DNA of 64,000 nt from Pedobacter polaris (lineage in GTDB: Bacteria > Bacteroidota > Bacteroidia > Sphingobacteriales > Sphingobacteriaceae), in the NCBI RefSeq assembly GCF_005116505.1, contig NZ_SWBR01000002.1, forward strand, positions 1,054,314 to 1,118,313. Direction: 5' to 3'. Of the stretch, positions 1 through 8,620 are shown in pieces (within the stretch, counting starts at the first letter, position 1; each line of letters begins with the position of its first letter). The translations under genes were made by a program, and so were the position numbers. Under the pieces are notes generated by a model that was not told the origin of the DNA, did not search any database, and saw only the letters and a list, made by a program, of their open reading frames with translations.

Positions 1-903
1 GCTGTTTTAGATACTTGTAAACATTTAGAGAAATTAGGCGCTAAGGTTACTTATTTAAAAGTAAAAGAAGATGGCTTAATTGATTTAGCAGAATTAGAAG
101 CTGCAATGACACCACAAACCATTTTAGTAACCATTATGTATGGTAACAACGAAATTGGTGTTGTACAACCTGTAAAAGAAATAGCTGCAATTGCACATAA
201 ACATGGTGCTTTGTTTTTTACTGATGCTACACAAGCTGTTGGTAAAATTCCCGTAGATGTAAATGCAGATGGAATTGACTTAATGGCTTTCAGTGCACAT
301 AAAATGTACGGACCAAAAGGTGTAGGTGTTTTATATGTACGTAGAAAAAATCCAAGAGTTAAAGTTACAGCCCAAATGGATGGTGGCGGCCACGAACGCG
401 GTATGCGTTCTGGAACATTAAACGTACCAGGCATTGTTGGCTTAGGTAAAGCTTGTGAGCTTTGTCGTTTAGAAATGGACGAAGAAGCTAAACGTTTATC
501 AGCTTTACGTGATAAATTAGAAGCATCTTTAACTACCATGGAAGAAAGTTATGTAAATGGTAATACACAACATCGTTTACCACATGTAGCCAATATCTCT
601 TTCAAATATGTAGAAGGTGAAGGTTTAATGATGGCAATGAAAGACTTAGCAGTATCTTCTGGATCTGCATGTACTTCGGCATCTTTAGAACCATCTTATG
701 TATTAAAAAGCTTAGGATTATCTGATGATTTAGCACACTCTTCAATCCGTTTCGGATTAGGGCGTTTTACTACCGAAGAAGAAGTTGATTACGCAATAGA
801 AAATACTAAAAAAGCAGTAAACCATTTAAGAGACCTTTCTCCACTTTGGGAAATGTTTAAAGAAGGTATCGATTTGAGTAAAATCGAATGGGCTGAGCAT
901 TAA
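1..903 (+). CDS. iscS: Cysteine desulfurase IscS (5' end cut by window edge)
   Basis: PLP-dependent cysteine desulfurase that takes sulfur from cysteine and passes it as a persulfide to IscU in the cytoplasm. The reading frame is open from base 1 and in frame with the rest, so the gene begins upstream; 300 codons remain of a usual length near 400. The PLP lysine lies in [10 protein letters not shown] (Lys codon 301-303). The active-site cysteine loop SSGSACTSA has its Cys codon at 670-672. The family match over the visible part is strong. It is first in an operon with iscU and iscA. A TTTGC-GGA-GCAAA hairpin overlaps the stop codon. Whether iscR lies upstream cannot be seen. Confidence 0.93.
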   Translation, partial: AVLDTCKHLEKLGAKVTYLKVKEDGLIDLAELEAAMTPQTILVTIMYGNNEIGVVQPVKEIAAIAHKHGALFFTDATQAVGKIPVDVNADGIDLMAFSAHKMYGPKGVGVLYVRRKNPRVKVTAQMDGGGHERGMRSGTLNVPGIVGLGKACELCRLEMDEEAKRLSALRDKLEASLTTMEESYVNGNTQHRLPHVANISFKYVEGEGLMMAMKDLAVSSGSACTSASLEPSYVLKSLGLSDDLAHSSIRFGLGRFTTEEEVDYAIENTKKAVNHLRDLSPLWEMFKEGIDLSKIEWAEH

Positions 904-1077
904 TTTGCGGAGCAAATTAATAGTTAAAAGTTGCAAGTTAAAAGTTATAGGTCTGGGTGTATTATCATTACTCCTAAATAAGTACACCTAAACCTGACAA
1001 CATGTAAATAGAAATTGTTGCATTTTGAGATTTGCCCCGCAACTCACAACCTGTAACTCATAACAAAAGAATTATTC

Positions 1078-1094
1078 ATCTCCGAAAAGGAGAT
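1078..1094 (+). promoter_or_regulatory. Small hairpin in the iscS-iscU gap
   Basis: ATCTCC-GAAAA-GGAGAT is a perfect 6-bp stem ending 16 bases before the iscU start. The 207-bp gap also carries AGTT-rich runs (about 921-950 and 1040-1064) of the simple-repeat kind seen elsewhere in the window. The hairpin has no T-run, so a role in RNA processing or translation of iscU is more likely than termination. That role is inference. Confidence 0.3.
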
Positions 1095-1110
1095 TTAAAG
1101 AAAATAAAAA

Positions 1111-1524
1111 ATGGCATATTCAGAAAAAGTAATGGAACACTATACCAACCCTCGTAATGTTGGTACATTAAATAAAGACAGTAAATCTGTTGGTACAGGT
1201 TTAGTTGGCGCTCCTGAGTGTGGAGATGTAATGCGTTTACAAATTGAAGTAGATGCAAACAATGTAATTACTGATGCTAAATTTAAAACATTTGGCTGTG
1301 GTTCGGCAATTGCTTCTTCATCATTAGCTACAGAGTGGTTAAAAGGAAAAACAATTGATGAAGCATTAACTATAGACAATATGGATATTGTTGAAGAATT
1401 AGCTTTACCACCAGTAAAAATTCACTGTTCTGTTTTAGCAGAAGATGCAATTAAATCGGCAATTAACGATTACCGCGTTAAAAACGGATTAGAAGCATTT
1501 GAATTGGCTAAATCACACCACTAA
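1111..1524 (+). CDS. iscU: Fe-S cluster assembly scaffold IscU
   Basis: Scaffold on which [2Fe-2S] clusters are built from IscS sulfur before transfer to apoproteins. The 137-residue length is normal for IscU (about 128-140). The ligand set is complete and falls at the same numbers as in E. coli IscU: Cys37 and Asp39 (PECGD), Cys63 (FGCGSA) and Cys106 (KIHCSV). The start MAYSEKV is the typical IscU N-terminus. It lies between iscS and iscA. Most Bacteroidota are better known for SUF, so an ISC set is worth noting. No hscBA or fdx follows. Confidence 0.95.
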   Translation: MAYSEKVMEHYTNPRNVGTLNKDSKSVGTGLVGAPECGDVMRLQIEVDANNVITDAKFKTFGCGSAIASSSLATEWLKGKTIDEALTIDNMDIVEELALPPVKIHCSVLAEDAIKSAINDYRVKNGLEAFELAKSHH

Positions 1525-1588
1525 AATAAGTAGCAAGAGCAAGACTGAGATTTCCTTGCTTGATACTCGATACTCAAATCTTGATACT

Positions 1589-1915
1589 ATGATAACGATA
1601 ACCGATAAAGCAAAAAGCAAAATAGACCACCTAATGCAGGATTCTGAAATGGGTTCTGATTACTTTTTACGTGTTTCTGTGAAAGGTGGCGGTTGCTCTG
1701 GTTTATCTTATAATTTAGATTTCGATAACGAAGTTAAAACCGGAGACCAATTTTTTGAAGACCGTGGCATTAAAATAGCCTTAGATATGAAATCATTTTT
1801 ATACCTAGCAGGTACAGAACTAGATTTTACCGATGGTTTAAATGGTAAAGGATTTGCTTTTAATAATCCAAACGCTAGCCGCTCTTGTGGCTGTGGCGAA
1901 AGTTTTTCTGTTTAA
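1589..1915 (+). CDS. iscA: A-type Fe-S carrier IscA/HesB family
   Basis: A-type carrier that receives Fe-S clusters or iron and delivers them to target enzymes. The 108-residue protein starts at MITITDKAKS; an in-frame extension to 1499 would overlap iscU and has no family similarity, so 1589 is chosen. The three ligand cysteines are Cys36 (GGCSG), Cys100 and Cys102 (SCGCGESF), in the standard C-x63-C-x-C pattern. It is the last gene of the isc operon and a terminator follows 25 bases after its stop. Confidence 0.93.
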   Translation: MITITDKAKSKIDHLMQDSEMGSDYFLRVSVKGGGCSGLSYNLDFDNEVKTGDQFFEDRGIKIALDMKSFLYLAGTELDFTDGLNGKGFAFNNPNASRSCGCGESFSV

Positions 1916-1939
1916 TAATACATTTATTAATTTCCCAGA

Positions 1940-1967
1940 GGGTTCCGAAATTTCGGGACCCTTTTTT
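1940..1967 (+). terminator. Rho-independent terminator of the isc operon
   Basis: An inverted repeat of 11 bases per arm (GGGTTCCGAAA with TTTCGGGACCC, one T-G pair) at 1940-1961 is followed directly by six T. The central AATT would form the loop. It lies 25 bases after the iscA stop. Confidence 0.85.
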
Positions 1968-1980
1968 GTTGCCTAATTTT

Positions 1981-2095
1981 CTCATGTAAGGCATTTTAGA
2001 AACTTAATTTCTTTAACTTCCATCGTATCGAACGCAGCGAAGCGAGGAGATATCCCATGCTGTTGTCCACCATCAAGGCATTCTCAGATTTCTTA
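1981..2095. repeat. Probable fragment of a dispersed intergenic repeat
   Basis: This non-coding stretch holds tracts such as ATCGAACGCAGCGAAGCGAGG and TTTTAGAAACTTAA. They resemble in style the GAGGAACGAGG / TTTTAGAGACTTAA repeat at 4125-4199. Palindromic elements of this flavour are common between genes in Sphingobacteriaceae. Only partial similarity between the two places can be seen by eye. Confidence 0.3.
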
Positions 2096-2120
2096 ATCGG
2101 TTAAAACAACTTTTTTCACG

Positions 2121-2128
2121 TACTTTTG
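2121..2128 (+). promoter_or_regulatory. Bacteroidota -7 promoter element (acyl-CoA ligase)
   Basis: TACTTTTG fits the Bacteroidota consensus TAnnTTTG and lies 82 bases before the chosen ATG at 2211. No clear TTG -33 element is seen. The position supports a transcript start near 2135 and hence the downstream ATG. Confidence 0.5.
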
Positions 2129-2210
2129 TTATTCACTATATAGTTTGATTGCATATTTAGCACGAATAACTTATCATTGCTTTACAAAACAAACCAAACA
2201 TTTTCAGCAC

Positions 2211-4121
2211 ATGGTCTCATTTAACGAATTTTCTACTGTTCCGAGTTTATTACGTAACGTAGTAGAAAATATTCATAAACCTGAAGAAACTTTTTTAATT
2301 CATAAAAAAAATACAACCTGGGAGGAAATATCTTTTAAAGACACTTTATTGAGAGCAGATGCAATATCTGCCTTCTTTTTAGCAAAAGGAATTGCAAAAG
2401 GAGATAGACTGGGCTTAATGATCGAAAATTCACCTGAATATGTTTATTTCGATCAAGGAATTCAACAAATAGGCGCGATCAATACTTCTATTTATCCAAC
2501 TTTATCAGAACATGAAGTAGAATACATCATTAATGATTCTGGTATTAAAGCCATCCTGATTGGTAACCCTTTCTTATTCAAGAAAATTTTAAAAATATCG
2601 GCTAACTGCCAAGAATTAAAATACATTATTCCAGCATTTGCTGGATATGAAAAAGTGACAATTCCGGAAGCTAACAAGGCTGAAATTATTCCTTTCACTA
2701 CTTTGTTAGAAAAATCTGTAAGTGCAGAAGAGCAGAAATTAATTAACCAAAGAAGAAGAGAGGTTTTACCTGCGGATGTATCTTCTTTAATTTACACTTC
2801 TGGAACAACAGGAACGCCAAAAGGTGTAATGTTAACGCATAATAATTTTGTAGAAAATGTAAATGTGTGTTTGCAACAGATTCCTGTGATAGATGAAACA
2901 GAGACTTTCCTTTCGTTTTTACCACTTTCTCACGTATTTGAGCGCACTGCAACCTACCATGTATGTTGTGCACAAGGTTGTAAAATGGCTTTTGCGCAAA
3001 GCTTAGAACTGTTGGCTAAAAATATGGGCGAGGTAAGACCGACAGTAATGTCTTGCGTTCCTCGTTTATTAGAACGTATTCACGATAAAGCCATTAAATC
3101 TGGAACAGCTGGTGGTGGCACAAAAGCGAAAATATTTACTTGGGCTTTAGCAACAGGGAACGATTATCGTGTTAAAAAAGAAGCAGGAAAAAACCCTGGT
3201 TTAATTTTAGGCGCTAAAAAAGCAATTGCTGAGAAATTAGTATTCAGTAAAATAAAGGAGAAAACTGGTGGCAGATTAAAATTCATGCTTTCTGGTGGTG
3301 CTGCCCTTCCCAAAAACGTTGGTGAATTTTTTGGCGATTTAGGCATTAAAATTTTAGAAGGTTTTGGTTTAACCGAAACATCGCCAGTCATGTCTGTAAC
3401 CGAATACCACAGACAAGTTTATGGTACAGTTGGGCGTGTTATACCTGGCATTGAAGTAGGTATTCAAAATTATGATACCAAAGAAATATTAGCCATACAA
3501 ACACATGAAAGCTTCAACGAAGATTTTGAGAGTGAAGAAGGCGAATTAATTGTTCGTGGTCATTGCGTAATGAAAGGTTATTTTAACAAACCTGCTGAAA
3601 CTGCTGAAGTAATAGATAGAGACAGATGGTTTCATACAGGTGATATTGCTCGTTTTTATAAAGGTAATTTGCAAATCACCGATCGGTTAAAGAACATGAT
3701 TGTGAATGCTTATGGCAAAAATGTTTATCCCACGCCTGTTGAAAATATCTATTTAAAAAGTCCTAAGATTGAGCAGTTGTTTTTAATTGGCGATAAACGT
3801 GAATTCATTACGGCCATCATTATTCCAAATAAAGAAACACTTCAGGAAACCTTTAATTTAAGTGAATCATTCTTTCAAGAAGAAGGAGATTTTATCGAAA
3901 ATGCTGAGATTAAGGAATGGTTTGAGAAAGACATTAAAAAGATTTCTAACGAATTAGCCAAATTTGAGCGTATTAAAAACTTCAAAATAAAGCGAAATCC
4001 ATTTAGTATGGATGAAGGCGAAATTACCCCTACTATGAAAGTTAAACGCAGAGTTGTAGAGAAAAAATACATTGAAGCCATTAATGCGATGTATGAAGAA
4101 AGCGTTGAGGCTGAATCATAA
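2211..4121 (+). CDS. Long-chain fatty-acid--CoA ligase (AMP-binding)
   Basis: Activates fatty acids to acyl-CoA through an acyl-adenylate, feeding beta-oxidation or lipid synthesis; cytoplasmic or membrane-associated. The 636-residue ANL-superfamily protein has the P-loop-like A3 motif YTSGTTGTPKG near residues 195-205, the A5 motif GFGLTETSP near 382-390 and the A7/A8 region WFHTGDI near 472. Length and motifs match FadD/FACS-type ligases. An in-frame start at 2145 would add 22 residues without family similarity and would sit almost on the predicted transcript start, so 2211 is preferred. It stands alone between non-coding regions. Chain-length preference cannot be told from sequence. Confidence 0.9.
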   Translation: MVSFNEFSTVPSLLRNVVENIHKPEETFLIHKKNTTWEEISFKDTLLRADAISAFFLAKGIAKGDRLGLMIENSPEYVYFDQGIQQIGAINTSIYPTLSEHEVEYIINDSGIKAILIGNPFLFKKILKISANCQELKYIIPAFAGYEKVTIPEANKAEIIPFTTLLEKSVSAEEQKLINQRRREVLPADVSSLIYTSGTTGTPKGVMLTHNNFVENVNVCLQQIPVIDETETFLSFLPLSHVFERTATYHVCCAQGCKMAFAQSLELLAKNMGEVRPTVMSCVPRLLERIHDKAIKSGTAGGGTKAKIFTWALATGNDYRVKKEAGKNPGLILGAKKAIAEKLVFSKIKEKTGGRLKFMLSGGAALPKNVGEFFGDLGIKILEGFGLTETSPVMSVTEYHRQVYGTVGRVIPGIEVGIQNYDTKEILAIQTHESFNEDFESEEGELIVRGHCVMKGYFNKPAETAEVIDRDRWFHTGDIARFYKGNLQITDRLKNMIVNAYGKNVYPTPVENIYLKSPKIEQLFLIGDKREFITAIIIPNKETLQETFNLSESFFQEEGDFIENAEIKEWFEKDIKKISNELAKFERIKNFKIKRNPFSMDEGEITPTMKVKRRVVEKKYIEAINAMYEESVEAES

Positions 4122-4124
4122 TTT

Positions 4125-4199
4125 TTGTCATTCCGAGGAACGAGGAATCTATTTTAGAGACTTAACTTTGAGATCCTTCACTTCGTTCTGGATGACAAA
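4125..4199. repeat. Imperfect inverted-repeat intergenic element
   Basis: A left arm TTTGTCATTCCGAGGAACGA and a right arm ending CGTTCTGGATGACAAAT are imperfect inverse complements around TTTTAGAGACTTAA. This is the look of the dispersed GTCATTCCGAG...GGATGACAA palindromes found in many Sphingobacteriaceae. It would fold into a long hairpin after the acyl-CoA ligase gene. A 60-codon reading frame here is incidental. Confidence 0.6.
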
Positions 4200-4508
4200 T
4201 CAAATATTATCTCTGGTTGGTGTTATCACCAACCATTTCGACCTCATTTTGTAACTATTTCAAATTCACTTCCTTTTGACCAACTTTCTATGGCCACTGT
4301 TACAAACTAGCACAACCTTTGTTATTTAAACAGGATAGCAGCGAAAAGCCCGGAGTGTAGCGCAGCAAAATGAGGACTTGTAGCGTATAGCCCGACTTAC
4401 GTTAATAGTAATTCTCATTTGCTTTTCAAAAAATAAAACGCCCAAGCTTTAAGCTTACTTTACGAACAATCGGGGCCGGTTATACCACGTAATAACGGAA
4501 GAATTTGT
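4200..4508. other. Non-coding region before lysS
   Basis: No gene is seen. It contains a perfect 8-bp hairpin, GGTTGGTG-TTAT-CACCAACC at 4215-4234, which may mark the 3' end of the upstream transcript though it lacks a T-run. A second repeat-like tract at about 4325-4396 has GCAGCGAAAAGCCCGG and GGACTTGTAGCGTATAGCCCG, paralogous GCAGCG/GTAGCG...AGCCCG halves. The lysS promoter follows. Confidence 0.45.
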
Positions 4509-4516
4509 TACTTTTG
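4509..4516 (+). promoter_or_regulatory. Bacteroidota -7 promoter element (lysS)
   Basis: TACTTTTG (TAnnTTTG) lies 15 bases before the lysS ATG, implying a very short leader. It is identical to the element before the acyl-CoA ligase. A clear -33 TTG is not seen. Confidence 0.55.
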
Positions 4517-4531
4517 CAAAAACTACAATAA

Positions 4532-6241
4532 ATGAGTACAGGATTATCAGAACAGGAAATATTACGTCGCGATTCATTAAAACAACTTCGTGAGTTAGGT
4601 ATCAACCCATATCCTGCAGAAGCATATGAAATTAATGCCAATGCAGCAGACATTTTAGCAAACTACGAAAAGGATAAAACAGCATATAAGACCATCAGCA
4701 TTGCCGGAAGAATAATGGGCCGTAACATTATGGGAGCAGCATCTTTTGCTGAACTACAGGATGCAACAGGTCGTATTCAAATCTATTTAAAACGTGATGA
4801 GCTTTGCCCTGGAGATGATAAGACTCTTTACAATACCGTATTTAAGAAATTATTAGATATTGGTGATTTTATAGGTATAGAAGGCTATGTTTTCACCACC
4901 CAAACGGGGGAAATCTCTATCCATGTAACTAAATTCACGGTACTATCTAAATCTTTACGCCCATTACCAATTGTAAAACGTGATGATGATGGTAATGTAT
5001 ATGATGGATTTACCAATCCTGAGTTGCGTTACAGAATGCGTTATGTAGATTTAACAGTTAATCCAGATTATAAACAAATCTTCATCAACCGTTCTAAAGT
5101 AATCAATACCATGCGTAATTACTTTGATAACCAAGGTTGGATGGAAGTTGAAACACCTATTTTACAGGCTGTTCATGGTGGTGCAGCAGCTCGTCCTTTT
5201 GAAACCTACCACAATACTTTAGATATGCCTCTATTCCTTCGCATTGCGAATGAACTGTATTTAAAAAGATTAATTGTTGCAGGTTTTGATGGTGTATATG
5301 AGTTCGGAAAAATGTTCAGAAATGAAGGGATGGACCGTACCCACAACCCAGAGTTTACTGCAATGGAGATTTATGTAGCTTATAAAGACTACATCTGGAT
5401 GATGGGAATGGTGGAAGAATGTTTAGAGAAAATTGCTACAACTATTCACGGGCAGCCAATTGTTAAGGTTGGTGAACACGAAATTAACTTCGGTGGACCA
5501 TATGAAAAATTAACAATGTATGAGTCTATAGAGAAATATACAGGTATCGATGTTTCTGCAATGAGTGAAGCTGAAATTGCTGCTGAATGTAAAAAATTGG
5601 GTATCGAAATAGATGATTCGATGGGTCGTGGTAAATTAATTGATGAGTTATTTAGCGAGAAAGTTGAAGCTAATTTAATTCAACCAACTTACATTACAGA
5701 CTATCCTTTAGAAATGACACCACTAGCTAAAAAACACCGTAGCAAAGATGGCCTTGTAGAACGCTTTGAGTTATTTGTAAATGGTAAAGAAATTGCCAAT
5801 GCTTATTCTGAATTAAATGATCCAATTGATCAAAAAGAACGCTTTGAAGAACAATTAAAACTAGCTGCAAGAGGTGATGATGAAGCAATGGCAATGGATG
5901 ATGACTTTGTTCGTGCGTTAGAGTACGGAATGCCTCCTACTTCAGGTCTAGGTATAGGTATAGACCGTTTGGTGATGTTAATGACCAACCAATCAACTAT
6001 TCAGGAAGTATTATTCTTCCCGCAAATGCGCCCTGAGAAAAAGAGAATAGAGCTTACACCTGAAGAAACAGAGTTATTTGGCCTGGTTAAAGAAGAAGAG
6101 CAATTCCTTTTAACAGATGTTAAAGCAAAATTAACTGATTGGAGCAATAAAAAATGGGATACTACTTTAAAAGCCCTTACAGGAAAGGGTATTTTAAAAG
6201 TTGTAAAAACAGATGATGGTTTGTTTTTATCGCGTAAATAG
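4532..6241 (+). CDS. lysS: Lysyl-tRNA synthetase, class II
   Basis: Charges tRNA-Lys with lysine in the cytoplasm. The 569-residue protein has an N-terminal OB-fold anticodon-binding domain (about residues 55-150) and a class II catalytic core with motif 2 FRNEGMDRTHNPEF near residue 260 and motif 3 GLGIGIDRLVML near 471. After motif 3 there is an extension of about 85 residues beyond the usual bacterial end near 500, seen in other Bacteroidota LysRS. Monocistronic: own promoter 15 bases upstream and a terminator about 100 bases downstream. Confidence 0.97.
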   Translation: MSTGLSEQEILRRDSLKQLRELGINPYPAEAYEINANAADILANYEKDKTAYKTISIAGRIMGRNIMGAASFAELQDATGRIQIYLKRDELCPGDDKTLYNTVFKKLLDIGDFIGIEGYVFTTQTGEISIHVTKFTVLSKSLRPLPIVKRDDDGNVYDGFTNPELRYRMRYVDLTVNPDYKQIFINRSKVINTMRNYFDNQGWMEVETPILQAVHGGAAARPFETYHNTLDMPLFLRIANELYLKRLIVAGFDGVYEFGKMFRNEGMDRTHNPEFTAMEIYVAYKDYIWMMGMVEECLEKIATTIHGQPIVKVGEHEINFGGPYEKLTMYESIEKYTGIDVSAMSEAEIAAECKKLGIEIDDSMGRGKLIDELFSEKVEANLIQPTYITDYPLEMTPLAKKHRSKDGLVERFELFVNGKEIANAYSELNDPIDQKERFEEQLKLAARGDDEAMAMDDDFVRALEYGMPPTSGLGIGIDRLVMLMTNQSTIQEVLFFPQMRPEKKRIELTPEETELFGLVKEEEQFLLTDVKAKLTDWSNKKWDTTLKALTGKGILKVVKTDDGLFLSRK

Positions 6242-6337
6242 TTAGCTTACTTTAACTATAGTCAGTGTGATACAATTTCTTAATACGCTATACACACTAC
6301 CTAATCCTAACTGTTAACACAATCATAACAAAAACTT

Positions 6338-6373
6338 AAAGGCTTATCGTATTAATTACGGTAAGCCTTTTTT
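6338..6373 (+). terminator. Rho-independent terminator after lysS
   Basis: AAAGGCTTATCGTA pairs with TACGGTAAGCCTTT around a TTAAT loop (one T-G pair) and runs into a T tract. Confidence 0.85.
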
Positions 6374-6404
6374 AATTTTAGGCCGTTAACAAATCATTTT
6401 AATT

Positions 6405-6617
6405 ATGAATAGTTCAAGCTTAGAGATTACCGAAAACCAATATTGCATTAAATTGAGTAAAGATACATTCGACTTATCACTTGTTCGTCAATTGATTAAG
6501 CGCATACAAGCAGAAGAATTATTCTTTAGTCGTAAAAACGAAAACTTTGAAGATGATATCATCAGCAGAACTTCATCAGAATATGATGAGAACTTTGATA
6601 GGTTGGATGAGAAATAA
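6405..6617 (+). CDS. Small hypothetical protein (70 aa)
   Basis: Not recognised. A 70-residue acidic soluble protein with predicted helix at the centre (residues about 20-42, LSLVRQLIKRIQAEELF) and a charged, probably disordered C-terminus rich in Asp and Glu. It lies between the lysS terminator and a convergent gene, with a perfect 16-bp inverted repeat after it. Its size and layout resemble some antitoxins, but no toxin gene is beside it, so no function is assigned. Confidence 0.6.
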   Translation: MNSSSLEITENQYCIKLSKDTFDLSLVRQLIKRIQAEELFFSRKNENFEDDIISRTSSEYDENFDRLDEK

Positions 6618-6635
6618 CGGAGTTATAAGTGATAC

Positions 6636-6690
6636 GTTATAAGTTTTAAGTTATTTCAAAACTTAAAACGTACTACTTAAAACTTATAAC
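6636..6690. terminator. Perfect 16-bp inverted repeat between convergent genes
   Basis: GTTATAAGTTTTAAGT at 6636-6651 is the exact inverse complement of ACTTAAAACTTATAAC at 6675-6690, with a 23-base spacer that itself repeats the AACTTAAAAC theme. It fills the gap between a rightward and a leftward gene, so a bidirectional terminator is the simplest reading. Confidence 0.6.
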
Positions 6691-6692
6691 TA

Positions 6693-7235
6693 TTAGCGGC
6701 TATAACGAACTTGTTGCTGTTTGTCCATCATACCCATCTGATCTTTCATTTGTTTAATCTGATCAGCTAGCAATTTATTTTTATCAGCTTTTTTAGCTTC
6801 AGCAAGATACATTGTTGCTTCACGTTTATTTCTTTTACCCATTGCAATACCAGCTAAACTTAATTTAGCTAAAGCCACATTGTGGTCCATATGCAAACCT
6901 AAGCTCAAGGCAGCTTTAAAATACTTTTCAGACTTCATAGGTGCTTTTCTAGACTCAATTAGTCCGATTAATAAATTATAATAGCCGTGTTGTACTCTAT
7001 TTAATTCTTTCTCGTAATTTTTAATTCTTCCCAAAGCTTGTTCAGCCTTAGGCATATTGTCTTTACGTAAATGCCACTGGGCAATTAACATATTTTCGTT
7101 ATAAAAATAAGTAACAAAAATAAGGATGCTTAAGAATATGAGTAAGCTTCCCCAACCCCAAAAACCGAAAAACATAAGTGCTGCTGCTGCACCTACAAAA
7201 GCGAACCCAATAATGAGACGTACTAAATTTGGCAT
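6693..7235 (-). CDS. Membrane protein with TPR-like cytosolic part
   Basis: Hypothetical protein, no named family recognised. Two hydrophobic segments close to the N-terminus (about residues 4-22 and 24-42) are followed by helical repeats reminiscent of tetratricopeptides (residues about 50-150) and a basic, Gln/Met-rich tail. The start MPNLVRL at 7235 is chosen over one seven codons upstream, because a promoter-like GATATTTG (reverse strand, about 7254-7261) overlaps the upstream codons. It may be a scaffold at the inner membrane; that is inference. It converges with the 70-aa gene. Confidence 0.75.
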   Translation of the reverse strand: MPNLVRLIIGFAFVGAAAALMFFGFWGWGSLLIFLSILIFVTYFYNENMLIAQWHLRKDNMPKAEQALGRIKNYEKELNRVQHGYYNLLIGLIESRKAPMKSEKYFKAALSLGLHMDHNVALAKLSLAGIAMGKRNKREATMYLAEAKKADKNKLLADQIKQMKDQMGMMDKQQQVRYSR

Positions 7236-7395
7236 AGTTTTATAATATTTGTGCAAATATCGTGTTTATATACCAAAAAATAGATTTAAAATTTATAATT
7301 TCAACAAAAAATTAAGTGGTAATTTTTTTATTAAGGCAGGTAAATTATTAAACTATTTACTTCAAAGATAGTCACACCATAAATCAAGTTCAGCT

Positions 7396-7938
7396 ATGAA
7401 AAACGTACTTACAGGCCTTATCTTATTATTTGCTATGAATGCAAGCGCACAAGATTTAAATAAAACAATTGAAGATCCAAATAGACACAAACAAGTGATG
7501 TTAAACTTATGTACCAGAGAAGCAATTACTTCTTTTGCTGAATTTAAAGCCAGTTACGATCCAAATTACGCAGCTTATAAACCAGACTCTACAGCATTTA
7601 CTGAATTGTCTAAATTATTAAAAGGTAAAAATGTAACCATTGTTTTAGGTACATGGTGTGGTGATAGTAAATATCAAGTTCCACACTTCCTAAAAATTAT
7701 GGATGCACTTAAAGTAGATGAAAATAGAATAACTTTTATTGGAGTTGACGGCGCTAAACATGCAGAAAATGGCTTAATAGATAGTCTCAAAATCACCAAT
7801 GTACCTACTTTTATTTTCAATGATAAAAAAGGTAAAGAAGTTGCTCGTATTACAGAAAGACCTACGGAAACCTTAGAAAAAGATATGCTTAAAGTTTTAG
7901 CAGTTAAACCAAAAAAAACAGAAGCTAAATCTAAATAA
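7396..7938 (+). CDS. Secreted thioredoxin-like protein with single-Cys motif
   Basis: A 180-residue protein with a cleavable signal peptide (MKNVLTGLILLFAMNASAQ), so periplasmic or outer-membrane facing. A thioredoxin fold is suggested by VLGTWCGDSKYQVPHF with Cys88, a mid-protein VDG and the cis-Pro segment NVPTFIF. The motif is WCGDS, so the second redox cysteine is replaced; this rules out a classical dithiol-disulfide cycle and fits a thiol-binding or mixed-disulfide role. It ends one base before ung, so the two are probably co-transcribed, without an obvious shared function. Confidence 0.8.
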   Translation: MKNVLTGLILLFAMNASAQDLNKTIEDPNRHKQVMLNLCTREAITSFAEFKASYDPNYAAYKPDSTAFTELSKLLKGKNVTIVLGTWCGDSKYQVPHFLKIMDALKVDENRITFIGVDGAKHAENGLIDSLKITNVPTFIFNDKKGKEVARITERPTETLEKDMLKVLAVKPKKTEAKSK

Positions 7939-7939
7939 T

Positions 7940-8617
7940 ATGGCTGCAGCGCTAGATCCTAGCTGGTTAAATGTTTTAGGTACTGAATTAGAAAAGCCTT
8001 ACATGAAAGAGCTTAAATCTTTTTTGCTTGACGAAAAGCAGAAAGGTTTTACTGTTTATCCCAAAGGTGCTGACATTTTTAATGCTTTTAACCATACCCC
8101 TTTCGACAAAGTTAAAGTCGTAATTTTAGGTCAAGACCCTTATCATGGGCAAGGACAAGCACATGGTTTATCTTTTTCTGTACAAAAGGGTATAGCAGTT
8201 CCTCCTTCTTTAAAAAACATGTATAAAGAATTGGCTGAAGAATTTCCTGATTTCAAAATACCAAATCATGGTGATTTAACCTCTTGGGCAGATCAAGGTG
8301 TGCTTTTGTTAAATGCCACGTTAACGGTAAGAGCTCATGAAGCGGGTTCTCACCAAAAAAGAGGATGGGAAACATTTACAGATTATGTAATTTCTGAATT
8401 ATCAAACCAGCGAAGTGGATTGGTATTTCTACTTTGGGGACGTTATGCACAACAAAAGGAAGCATTGATAGATACCAGTAAGCATAATGTACTTAAAGCT
8501 GCGCACCCCTCTCCCTTTTCTGCCTATAATGGTTTCTTTGGATCAAATCATTTCAAAGAAGCAAATGAAATTTTAATTAAGGAGGGTTTAAAACCAATTA
8601 ATTGGCAGATAGACTAA
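7940..8617 (+). CDS. ung: Uracil-DNA glycosylase, family 1
   Basis: Removes uracil from DNA as the first step of base excision repair. The 225-residue length is standard. The water-activating motif GQDPYHG (Asp66) and the DNA-intercalating loop HPSPFSAYNGFFG near residue 188 are both intact. It starts one base after the preceding thioredoxin-like gene, which suggests translational coupling. Confidence 0.97.
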   Translation: MAAALDPSWLNVLGTELEKPYMKELKSFLLDEKQKGFTVYPKGADIFNAFNHTPFDKVKVVILGQDPYHGQGQAHGLSFSVQKGIAVPPSLKNMYKELAEEFPDFKIPNHGDLTSWADQGVLLLNATLTVRAHEAGSHQKRGWETFTDYVISELSNQRSGLVFLLWGRYAQQKEALIDTSKHNVLKAAHPSPFSAYNGFFGSNHFKEANEILIKEGLKPINWQID

Positions 8618-8620
8618 CTG

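Noticed and set aside
2145..2210. Upstream in-frame start for the acyl-CoA ligase
   Set aside because: The 22 extra residues have no family similarity and the predicted promoter leaves almost no leader for it.
4072..4254. A 60-codon frame at the end of the acyl-CoA ligase gene
   Set aside because: It consists mainly of the dispersed inverted repeat and has no coding likeness.
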